Positions 7,823-13,939 of a stretch of DNA of 16,601 nucleotides are shown piece after piece. The DNA is from Solirubrobacterales bacterium (GTDB taxonomy: Bacteria > Actinomycetota > Thermoleophilia > Solirubrobacterales > 70-9). The stretch covers positions 1 through 16,601 of the forward strand of contig JAUQWL010000206.1 of assembly GCA_030835185.1 (NCBI GenBank), in the 5' to 3' direction. Position 1 is the first letter of the stretch, and each line of letters opens with the position of its first letter. The position numbers were made by a program, and so were the translations under genes. The notes under the pieces are model-generated. The model did not search any database, was not told where the DNA came from, and worked only from the letters and a program-made list of their open reading frames with translations.

Positions 7823-8638
7823 TCAGATATCCGTGGATCGGCCGAGGCCGAAAACGTCGACCGGGCCGGGACCCCCGCCGATCGAATCGAGGCCGTCAGC
7901 CACCGCTTGAGACGCAACCTCTCTGGCCGCTCGGCAAGCTTCCTCCAGGCCCATCCCCCTGGCGATGAACGCGGCCAGGGCCGAAGAGTGGGTACAGCCC
8001 GATCCGTGGGCTGACGTGGCCTCGTGGCGCGGTCCTTCGATCCGGACGGTGCGTGAGCCATCGCAGAAGAGGTCGACCAGTCCGGTGCTGTGGCCACCGG
8101 TGACAACCGCGGCCGCCGGACCGCGGGCGACGATCGCCATGGCGAGATCCTCCTGCGAAGCACCTTCACCCAGACCGGTCAGAGCCCGGGCTTCAGGGAT
8201 GTTCGGCGTGACGACGGTCGCCCGCGGCAGAATCAGCTCGATGAGCGACTGCCTGGCTTCGCGGGCGAGCAGGTCCGCCCCGCTCTCGGCAACCATCACC
8301 GGATCGACCACCACCGGAGCGTCTCCGGTCAAATCGAGACACTGGTCGACCGCACCGATCGTCTCAACCGTGCCGAGCATGCCGATCTTGACCGCATCGA
8401 CCCCGATGTCGTCGACCACCGCCCTGACCTGGGCGACGATCACCGAGGGCGGGATCGCCTCGATTGCGATCACACCGAGCGTGTTCTGTGCGGTGATCGC
8501 GGTGACGGCCGTGGTGCCGTGGACGCCGCAGGCGGCGAAGGCCTTCAGGTCGGCCTGGATGCCGGCACCCCCACCGGAGTCCGAGCCGGCGATCGAGAGC
8601 GCTGTCGGGATCTTCGATTCAGTCACCCGCCGGATCAT
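7823..8638 (-). CDS. thiD: Hydroxymethylpyrimidine / phosphomethylpyrimidine kinase
   Basis: A ribokinase-fold kinase that phosphorylates HMP and HMP-phosphate to HMP diphosphate for thiamine synthesis. The 271 residues show the family's opening motif SIAGSDSGGGAGIQADLKA (15-33), DPVMVAESG (112-120), TPNIPEA (144-150) and the anion-hole/catalytic motif HGSGCTHSSALAAF (211-224) with C215. The ATG at 8636-8638 overlaps the end of dprA by 20 bases. A GTG four codons later (8624-8626) is equally possible and would also overlap. Neither has a clear ribosome binding site, which suggests translational coupling to dprA. No other thiamine gene is nearby, and no TPP riboswitch precedes it, since its upstream sequence is dprA coding sequence. 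Confidence 0.95.
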   Translation of the reverse strand: MIRRVTESKIPTALSIAGSDSGGGAGIQADLKAFAACGVHGTTAVTAITAQNTLGVIAIEAIPPSVIVAQVRAVVDDIGVDAVKIGMLGTVETIGAVDQCLDLTGDAPVVVDPVMVAESGADLLAREARQSLIELILPRATVVTPNIPEARALTGLGEGASQEDLAMAIVARGPAAAVVTGGHSTGLVDLFCDGSRTVRIEGPRHEATSAHGSGCTHSSALAAFIARGMGLEEACRAAREVASQAVADGLDSIGGGPGPVDVFGLGRSTDI

Positions 8639-9767
8639 AGGTGGCGGCCGAAGCCAGCCCGGTGCGACCGTACTCGCCGGTCAGCGAACATGTGACGTAT
8701 CCGGCGATCTCCAGCCTCGCCAGCCCCGCGGAAGCCGCCGCGATACTCAGTCCCGATACCGGTGCGATTTCGTCGATCATCGAATGGCCCGCCTCGACAG
8801 CTTGCAGGATCAGTACCTCGCCCCCACCGATATCCGGACCGAAAAGGGTCTCCGGCAAGCGCAGGCCCAGTCCACCGAGACGGTCGACAACATCGCGTCC
8901 GTCCCGGATCAGAGCGGCCCCGCTGGCGATCAGCTCGTTCGTGCCGGCCGACGGACCCGCGGTGACCGGACCCGGAACCGCGCCCACCTCCCGGCCGGCG
9001 TCGGCTGCCATCTCTGCCGTGATCAGCGATCCCGACCGGCGGGCAGCCTCGACCACCACGGTCATTCGGGAAAGCGCGGCCATGATGCGGTTCCTGGCCG
9101 GAAAGCCCCATCGCCACGGTCGCGTCCCCGGCGGCATTTCCGAGATGACCAGCCCGTCTTCGAGGATCCTCCGGTACAGGCGGCTGTGCGAAAGCGGGTA
9201 GGGGCGGTCTGGCCCGCCGGCAAGGACGGCCACCGTGCGGCCTCTCTCAACGGCTCCGCGATGGACCGAGCCGTCGATCCCGAGGGCCAGGCCGCTGATC
9301 ACCACCAGACCGGCAGATGCCAGCTCCGCCCCGAGACAACGCGCCACTTCCAGACCGTAGCCGGTCGCGCGCCGCGCGCCGACCACGGTGACCGATCCTC
9401 CCAGAGTCAACTCTTCGAGCCCGAACGAGTCACCACGGCCGACGATGCAGCGGGGAGCGTCGGTGCCGTCCTCGAAACCCTCGGGGAAGCTCTCGTGGTG
9501 GAGGCAACAGGCCCAGCAGTCGGCTTCCTCGAGGTCCCTGCGAAGCCGACCTTCGTCAAGGTTCCGGGTCTCGCTGAGGAACTCGTCGGCTCGCTTCGGA
9601 GAAACCGCGGCAAGCAGGTCTTCATCGCTCAAACGCAGCAGCTCCGGCGTCCGACGGCCTGCGCGGTCGTCGCAGGCGACCTGTATGAAGGGGCCCAGGC
9701 GGGCAATCAGCCAGCTGCGCCGGAGACAGTCTGTACAGGCACGCTCATTGCCTGAAGAAGCAGTCAA
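8619..9767 (-). CDS. dprA: DNA-processing protein DprA
   Basis: A single-strand DNA-binding RecA loader needed to turn imported DNA into recombinants in transformable bacteria; it is also common in species not known to be competent. The 382 residues comprise an N-terminal helical/SAM-like region with several cysteines (C11, C14, C84, C87, C88), a Rossmann-like DprA core with VGARRATGYG (129-138), SGLALGIDGSVHRGA (158-172) and FPARNRIMAALS (222-233), and a C-terminal winged helix at about 316-375. The start is a TTG at 9765-9767 whose last two bases are shared with the comM stop codon. An AGGAGG 8 bases upstream, inside comM, supports it strongly. Sitting between comM and thiD with overlaps on both sides, it is clearly in one operon with them. 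Confidence 0.95.
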   Translation of the reverse strand: MTASSGNERACTDCLRRSWLIARLGPFIQVACDDRAGRRTPELLRLSDEDLLAAVSPKRADEFLSETRNLDEGRLRRDLEEADCWACCLHHESFPEGFEDGTDAPRCIVGRGDSFGLEELTLGGSVTVVGARRATGYGLEVARCLGAELASAGLVVISGLALGIDGSVHRGAVERGRTVAVLAGGPDRPYPLSHSRLYRRILEDGLVISEMPPGTRPWRWGFPARNRIMAALSRMTVVVEAARRSGSLITAEMAADAGREVGAVPGPVTAGPSAGTNELIASGAALIRDGRDVVDRLGGLGLRLPETLFGPDIGGGEVLILQAVEAGHSMIDEIAPVSGLSIAAASAGLARLEIAGYVTCSLTGEYGRTGLASAATYDPAGD

Positions 9768-11248
9768 GGTCCCGCCCTCCTGCGCAGCTGCAGCGCCCCG
9801 GCCAAGTGCTCTTCACGAACCGTCCGGCGATCGTCAAGGTCGGCGATGGTCCGGGCGAGCCGCAGCGTACGATCGTGAGAGCGACCGCTCAGACGCTGGC
9901 TGCGGGCTGCTTCGGCGAGCAGACTCCGGGCGGCAGCGTCGAGTTCGAATCGCGCCAGTTCCGACCTGTCGGCTTCAGCGTTGGTTCTCCCCGCACCAAG
10001 CCTCTCTGCCATTCGCTCCCTGGCCCGTACAACCCGTGCCCGTACCGACGCGGAAGGCTCTCCCCCGGGCCCGGCCATCGCCTCGGGTCCGGGCTGGGCA
10101 ACCGCGACGATCATGTCGATCCGGTCGGCCAGTGCCCCGCTGAGCGTGCTCCGGTAGCGCCCGATGGCCGCCGCCCGGCAGACACAGTCCGGATCTTCGT
10201 CGCCCCTGCCGCAAGGGCAGGGGTTGGCCGCGGCGATCAGTGTGAACCCGGCAGGAAGGGTGCGGTGCCCGTTGACGCGAGAGATCGTCACCTCTCCCGA
10301 CTCGAGCGGCTCGCGCAGGGCCTCGAGCGCCGGGCGGCGGAACTCGCAGAGTTCATCCAGGAACAGCACGCCGCGATGGGCGAGGGTGATCTCTCCGGGC
10401 CGGGGCGGACTGCCCCCGCCCACCAGCCCCGCCGCGGAGACGGTGTGATGCGGTGCCCGAAATGGGCGCTCGGCCCGGATCGGCCCGGATCCACAGATAC
10501 CGGCGATGCGCGCCACTTCAAGAATTTCGTCACTGCCCATCGGTGGCAGGACCGAGGGAAAGCGTCTGGCCGCGAGCGACTTGCCCGAACCCGGCGGGCC
10601 GATCATCAACAGGGCGTGGCCACCCGCAGCCGCGACTTCTATCGCCCTCCTCAGGTTCGCCTGGCCACGGAGATCCCGGAGATCCGGCAACCCGCGCGCC
10701 TCCGCCAGTCCGGCAGGAGCGGGCCTGACACCCGGCAGCCGTCCCCGTTCGAGCTCCCGGAACTCGGCGATACTCTCGATCGCCCGGACCTCCACACCGG
10801 GCGCCAGAGCTGCTTCGGGACCGTTGGCCGCAGGCAGTATGACCCCCCGGCAGCCCTCGCCCCTCGCAGCCTCGGCCATCGCCAGAGCGCCGCGAACCGG
10901 CCGTACCGAGCCATCGAGCGCGAGCTCGCCAGCCAGGGCCCAGCCGCGCAGCTCGGCGCCCGGTATCTCTCCGGCAGCCGCAAGCAGACCGGTGGCGAGC
11001 GCAAGATCGAGAGCCGGTCCGGCCTTCTTCAGGTCCGCCGGGGCCAGGTTGGCCGTGATCCTGCGCATCGGAAATTCAAACCCCGTGTTTACCAGGGCCG
11101 CCCGAACTCTCTCCCGGGCTTCGCGCACCGCCGCATCCGGCAGGCCGACGATCTGGAAGCTCGGCAAACCGCGGTGGATGTCCACCTCGACCCGCACCGG
11201 ACTTGCAGCGATCCCTTCGAGCGTGAATGAGGTCGTTTCCGCGAGCAC
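9764..11248 (-). CDS. comM: YifB/ComM-family Mg-chelatase-like AAA+ ATPase
   Basis: A hexameric helicase-like ATPase; ComM in Haemophilus and Vibrio promotes branch migration during natural transformation. The 494 residues comprise an N-terminal Lon-protease-like ChlI domain (about 1-165, with RGLPSFQIVGLPDAAVREARE), an AAA+ domain with Walker A GPPGSGKS (217-224) and Walker B GVLFLDE (293-299), a cysteine cluster NPCPCG...CVC (342-357) typical of the family, and a C-terminal Mg_chelatase_C domain. The GTG at 11246-11248 gives the standard family N-terminus MLAETTSFTLEGI. There is no ribosome binding site, but TAGCTT lies exactly 6 bases upstream. It is divergent from yraN and overlaps dprA by 4 bases. 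Confidence 0.95.
   Translation of the reverse strand: MLAETTSFTLEGIAASPVRVEVDIHRGLPSFQIVGLPDAAVREARERVRAALVNTGFEFPMRRITANLAPADLKKAGPALDLALATGLLAAAGEIPGAELRGWALAGELALDGSVRPVRGALAMAEAARGEGCRGVILPAANGPEAALAPGVEVRAIESIAEFRELERGRLPGVRPAPAGLAEARGLPDLRDLRGQANLRRAIEVAAAGGHALLMIGPPGSGKSLAARRFPSVLPPMGSDEILEVARIAGICGSGPIRAERPFRAPHHTVSAAGLVGGGSPPRPGEITLAHRGVLFLDELCEFRRPALEALREPLESGEVTISRVNGHRTLPAGFTLIAAANPCPCGRGDEDPDCVCRAAAIGRYRSTLSGALADRIDMIVAVAQPGPEAMAGPGGEPSASVRARVVRARERMAERLGAGRTNAEADRSELARFELDAAARSLLAEAARSQRLSGRSHDRTLRLARTIADLDDRRTVREEHLAGALQLRRRAGP
9776..9781 (-). promoter_or_regulatory. Ribosome binding site of dprA inside the comM 3' end
   Basis: A perfect AGGAGG with an 8-base spacer to the TTG start of dprA. 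It decides the rare TTG start and marks comM/dprA as translationally coupled. Confidence 0.75.
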
Positions 11249-11254
11249 ACGACC

Positions 11255-11260
11255 AAGCTA
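11255..11260 (-). promoter_or_regulatory. Putative -10 element of the comM-dprA-thiD operon (leaderless start)
   Basis: TAGCTT on the minus strand, 6 bases from the GTG of comM. The yraN and comM promoters share the 122-base divergent gap (11249-11370). No good -35 is visible for either, and no obvious competence-regulator box. Confidence 0.4.
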
Positions 11261-11358
11261 GAAGCACCTCGTTCAAGCCTTGCGGCCGGACTGCAACAAG
11301 TTCCCGACAGGGGGCGGAACCCGGGCGAAAGTCCTGCAGCGTGGGCCGTGCGGGCCGC

Positions 11359-11364
11359 TACGTT
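11359..11364 (+). promoter_or_regulatory. -10 element of yraN (leaderless start)
   Basis: TACGTT on the plus strand with exactly 6 bases to the ATG at 11371, so transcription would start at the A of the codon. No ribosome binding site is present, which supports choosing this ATG over an in-frame ATG at 11227 inside the comM start region. Confidence 0.5.
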
Positions 11365-11370
11365 CGACCC

Positions 11371-11853
11371 ATGCCGGAAGAAGACGGGAGTGGTGTGCGA
11401 GGCGGGCCGGGATCACAACAGCGATCGAGGCCGGACTGCGAGCCGGAACCGGTCACCGGACCGGCGTCAGCCGGAGCCGGTGATCCGCGCCGGAGGCTCG
11501 GTGCGCGGGCCGAGGTCTATTGCGCACGAAAGCTGGAGAGGCTCGGCTGGCAGATCCTCGACCGGAACTGGCGGATCCGGCTGGGTGAGATCGACATCGT
11601 GGCGATCGACGGACGGACACTGGTTGTAGTCGAAGTCAAGGCTCAACGCAGCGGAAACCTCGCCGGGCCGGTACTTCCTGCGCTCGCCGTGGGCCCGCAG
11701 AAACAGAGACGGCTGAGGCGACTTGCCTTGGCGTGGCTTCAGGCCTGCCCTCACCAGCCGGACTTCGACGATCTGCGCTTTGACGTCGTCGGCATCACGG
11801 TCGGCAACGACGACCTGCCGGTGGGTTACTCCCACCTGGAGAATGCGTTCTGA
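11371..11853 (+). CDS. yraN: YraN/UPF0102 family putative endonuclease
   Basis: A small protein of the restriction-endonuclease-like fold; its function is not settled in general. The 160 residues consist of a polar, probably disordered leader (about 1-40) and the UPF0102 domain (about 42-160). Nuclease-type residues are visible: E48 in GARAEVYCARKL, D75 in LGEIDIVAID, and E88 with K90 in VVVEVKAQ. This is the PD-(D/E)xK arrangement, so catalytic capacity appears intact. The family domain normally begins close to the N-terminus, so the 40-residue leader is longer than usual. It lies on the plus strand between rnhB and comM, both on the minus strand; in many actinobacteria these three run in one direction. 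Its stop is 9 bases from the convergent rnhB stop. Confidence 0.88.
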   Translation: MPEEDGSGVRGGPGSQQRSRPDCEPEPVTGPASAGAGDPRRRLGARAEVYCARKLERLGWQILDRNWRIRLGEIDIVAIDGRTLVVVEVKAQRSGNLAGPVLPALAVGPQKQRRLRRLALAWLQACPHQPDFDDLRFDVVGITVGNDDLPVGYSHLENAF

Positions 11854-11862
11854 AATCCCGGG

Positions 11863-12546
11863 TCAGCCGGGGGGACTCACTGCGGTTTCCCGGTCGCCGG
11901 GCGAACCGTATGCGGCCGAGTTGAACGAAAGGCGGTGAATCGGTGACGGGCCGTGCCGGACGATCGCCTCGCGGTGGAACTCGCTGGCGTAGCCTTTGTG
12001 CCCCTCGAAGCCGTATTCCGGGTACCGCAGGCCGGCGCGGACCATGCAGCGGTCCCGGCTGACCTTGGCGATAACCGAAGCCGCTGCAACGGCCGCGCTC
12101 TTCGAGTCTCCTTTCACAAGGCGGACATGTTCAAGCTCGAAGCCCGGCAGACGAAAGCCGTCGACCATCCGGATTACGCCCGGCACCTCGCCGGTGCCGG
12201 TCAGCGCTTCCGAAAGGCACTCGATGTTGCTCGCCTGTAGCCCGGTCGTATCGATGTGACGGGCCGAGCGCATCGCGATCGTAACCGTCACCGCGCAGCG
12301 CATGATCTCGGGAAGCAGGCGCTCGCGGGCCTTGGCGCTCATCTTCTTCGAATCGTTGAGTCCGGCCAGCCGGCCTCCGCCGAAACTCTCGAGGCAGGCG
12401 CGATCGAACAGAACCGCGGCGGCGACTATCGGGCCGGCCAGACATCCGCGGCCGGCCTCGTCGGTCCCGACTGTGGCCCCCTGCCCGATCGCCAGATCGT
12501 GCGCGAAGAGCCCCGCCGGGTCGGGTCCGGTGGCTTTAGAGCCCAC
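11863..12546 (-). CDS. rnhB: Ribonuclease HII
   Basis: The enzyme cuts at ribonucleotides embedded in DNA and RNA in hybrids. With the GTG at 12544-12546 the protein has 227 residues. The catalytic acids are visible: D29-E30 in GTDEAGRGCLAGP, D129 in RMVDGF and D165 in KVSRDR. The conserved LNDSKKMSAKARERL (63-77) and VKGDSKSAAVAAASVIAKVSRD (144-165) stretches are also present. The start is uncertain: the GTG overlaps the lepB stop by 11 bases, and a TTG at 12574-12576 would add 10 residues and overlap by 41. Neither has a good ribosome binding site, so coupling with lepB is likely. This is the last gene of the ffh operon before the convergent yraN. Confidence 0.95.
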   Translation of the reverse strand: MGSKATGPDPAGLFAHDLAIGQGATVGTDEAGRGCLAGPIVAAAVLFDRACLESFGGGRLAGLNDSKKMSAKARERLLPEIMRCAVTVTIAMRSARHIDTTGLQASNIECLSEALTGTGEVPGVIRMVDGFRLPGFELEHVRLVKGDSKSAAVAAASVIAKVSRDRCMVRAGLRYPEYGFEGHKGYASEFHREAIVRHGPSPIHRLSFNSAAYGSPGDRETAVSPPG

Positions 12547-13111
12547 CGATGCGGTTCGGTGGCCAGTAGGTGCCAAAAGCCTTGCCGATCAACTGGTCTT
12601 CGGGCAGCGGACCCCAGAACCGGCTGTCGTCACTCTGGCCCCGGTTGTCGCCCATGAGGAAGTAGTGACCGTCGGGAATCGTGATCGTCTCGGGCAGGTC
12701 GCAACCCTGTCCGCCCTGGCCACACGGGAAGATCTCATAGCCGTCGGGCTGTCGGGGGGTCCCGTTGACGATCGGAATTCCACTCTTGACCGAGACCGTA
12801 TCTCCCGGGCCGGCGACGATGCGCTTGATGAAGGTATCCGATGACTCGCCTGGCGTCGCCTCGTCGCAGGCCTGCACGCCCGGTTCGAATCGTCCACCGC
12901 ATTCGGGACCGTTGCTGGTGACGCCCTTGGGCGGATGGAAGACGACTACATCGCCGGGCTTCGGATCTCCGAAATGGAAGGCGGTGCGGTTGACCAGCAC
13001 ACGCTGGCCGATGTCGAGAGTCGGCTCCATCGAGCCGGACGGGATCTGGTACGGCTTCACCAGGAACGCCTGAATCAGCAGGGCCAGCCCAAGGGCCAGC
13101 GCCACGATCAC
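12536..13111 (-). CDS. lepB: Signal peptidase I
   Basis: A membrane serine protease that removes signal peptides from exported proteins. From the GTG at 13109-13111 the protein has 191 residues: one transmembrane segment (about 2-18), the catalytic motif IPSGSMEPTL with S27, KRIVAGPGD with the general base K96, and the GDNRGQSDDSR box (154-164). Two cysteine pairs (C71/C82 and C130/C137) lie in loops outside the membrane. The start is in doubt. The reading frame is open upstream with a family-like cytoplasmic stretch (GGSFVELVV), but the only codon with a ribosome binding site is a CTG at 13166-13168, which overlaps the rplS stop and has GAAGGA 6 bases upstream. The GTG has none. The first gene product in the operon, Ffh, delivers substrates to the same export route. 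Confidence 0.93.
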   Translation of the reverse strand: MIVALALGLALLIQAFLVKPYQIPSGSMEPTLDIGQRVLVNRTAFHFGDPKPGDVVVFHPPKGVTSNGPECGGRFEPGVQACDEATPGESSDTFIKRIVAGPGDTVSVKSGIPIVNGTPRQPDGYEIFPCGQGGQGCDLPETITIPDGHYFLMGDNRGQSDDSRFWGPLPEDQLIGKAFGTYWPPNRIGGL

Positions 13112-13164
13112 GACCAGTTCGACGAAGCTTCCCCCGGCCGTCTTCGGCTTGGGGATGCGCGGGT

Positions 13165-13866
13165 TCAGGCTTCGTCCTTCTCGCTCTGGTCAGCCTCGTC
13201 CGAGGCTTCGTCGGCCGCTTCCCCACCGTCGGCCGCTTCGGTCGATTCAGCCTCGGAGACCGGCTCATCGGCCTCCTCCGCAGTGGCATCCTCCCCGGAG
13301 GGCGATTCGCCTGAGGGTTCGCCCGATCCGGCGCCTTCCGCACCGGTGGCTTCCTCAGGTCCAGCCGACTCGTCAACTTCGGCAGCATCGGCCGCCCCGG
13401 CGGCTGTGCCTTCGGCAGCAGTGTCTTCAGCGGCGGTCGGATCTTCTGGCGGAGCCAGGCCCTCGCCCGATGCGTCTACCGCACCCTCGTCGGAGACCGA
13501 AATCATCTCCTCGTCGATGCCCCAGCGGCGTTCGGCGACTCGGGCGGCCTTGCCGACCCGGCCACGCAGGTAATACAGCTTGGCGCGACGGACACGACCG
13601 CGGGATGCGACTTCAAGCTTCTCGATCTTCGGCGAATGGAGCGGGAACGTACGCTCGACACCGACGCCGAAGGACTGCTTGCGAACCGTGAAAGTCTCCC
13701 GGACGCCAGAGCCCTGACGCTTGATGACGACTCCCTCGAAGACCTGGGGGCGCTTGCGATTGCCCTCGATCACGAGGAAGTGGACCCGCACACGATCGCC
13801 CGGCGCGAACGGCGGGAGTCCCTTGCGCAGCTGGCTGCTTTCGATGTCCTGGATTACTGTGCTCAT
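13165..13866 (-). CDS. rplS: 50S ribosomal protein L19 with long acidic C-terminal extension
   Basis: L19 sits at the 30S-50S interface and helps build an intersubunit bridge. Residues 1 to about 114 are an ordinary L19 (PPFAPGDRVRVHF, FEGVVIKRQGSG, RRAKLYYLRGRVGKAARV). Residues 115-233 form an extension made almost only of Ala, Glu, Asp, Gly, Ser, Thr and Pro, with no arginine and a single lysine near the end. Family members are usually about 115-130 residues, so this one is twice normal length. The tail shows no frameshift: it continues in frame to a TGA that overlaps the possible lepB start. It is probably disordered and highly anionic; its role is unknown. The ATG at 13864-13866 has no good ribosome binding site and is preceded by a terminator-like hairpin. 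Confidence 0.96.
   Translation of the reverse strand: MSTVIQDIESSQLRKGLPPFAPGDRVRVHFLVIEGNRKRPQVFEGVVIKRQGSGVRETFTVRKQSFGVGVERTFPLHSPKIEKLEVASRGRVRRAKLYYLRGRVGKAARVAERRWGIDEEMISVSDEGAVDASGEGLAPPEDPTAAEDTAAEGTAAGAADAAEVDESAGPEEATGAEGAGSGEPSGESPSGEDATAEEADEPVSEAESTEAADGGEAADEASDEADQSEKDEA
13166..13180 (-). promoter_or_regulatory. GAAGGA ribosome binding site and possible CTG start of lepB
   Basis: GAAGGA (13175-13180), a 6-base spacer, then CTGA, in which the CTG (13166-13168) would be the lepB start and TGA the rplS stop. It would give 19 extra residues ending in the conserved-looking FVELV before the membrane segment. Caveat: GAAGGA also encodes part of the acidic end of L19, so the match could be incidental. 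Confidence 0.4.
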
Positions 13867-13871
13867 GGCTC

Positions 13872-13894
13872 AAAAAGACGGGCCGGTTGGCCCG
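13872..13894 (-). terminator. Terminator-like hairpin immediately before rplS
   Basis: On the minus strand CGGGCC, loop AACC, GGCCCG (a 6-bp GC stem, 13879-13894), then TC and five U residues (13872-13876), ending 5 bases before the rplS ATG. It has the form of an intrinsic terminator in the trmD-rplS gap. It could end trmD transcripts, trim read-through into rplS, or serve as an L19 autoregulatory attenuator. Confidence 0.5.
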
Positions 13895-13904
13895 CGGAGC
13901 GGCA

Positions 13905-13910
13905 ATGCTA
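13905..13910 (-). promoter_or_regulatory. Possible -10 element between trmD and rplS
   Basis: TAGCAT on the minus strand, with a predicted transcript start near 13898. The leader would hold little besides the hairpin. No -35 at the right distance is seen, so the call is weak. Confidence 0.25.
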
Positions 13911-13939
13911 CCGACTCGCAGGAATCGACGACGTGCAAG

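Noticed and set aside
11820..11836. GGTGGG-TTACT-CCCACC hairpin near the 3' end of yraN.
   Set aside because: It lies inside conserved coding sequence and is not followed by a U run, so it is more likely chance in GC-rich DNA.
12735..13388. Open frame on the minus strand overlapping rplS and lepB, rich in Arg, Pro and Lys.
   Set aside because: It is an out-of-frame reading of the low-complexity L19 tail and the start of lepB, with no domain and no ribosome binding site.
12935..13573. Serine/alanine-rich plus-strand frame opposite rplS.
   Set aside because: It is a mirror of the Ala/Glu/Ser tail of L19; the low-complexity content comes from the repeated GC-rich codons.
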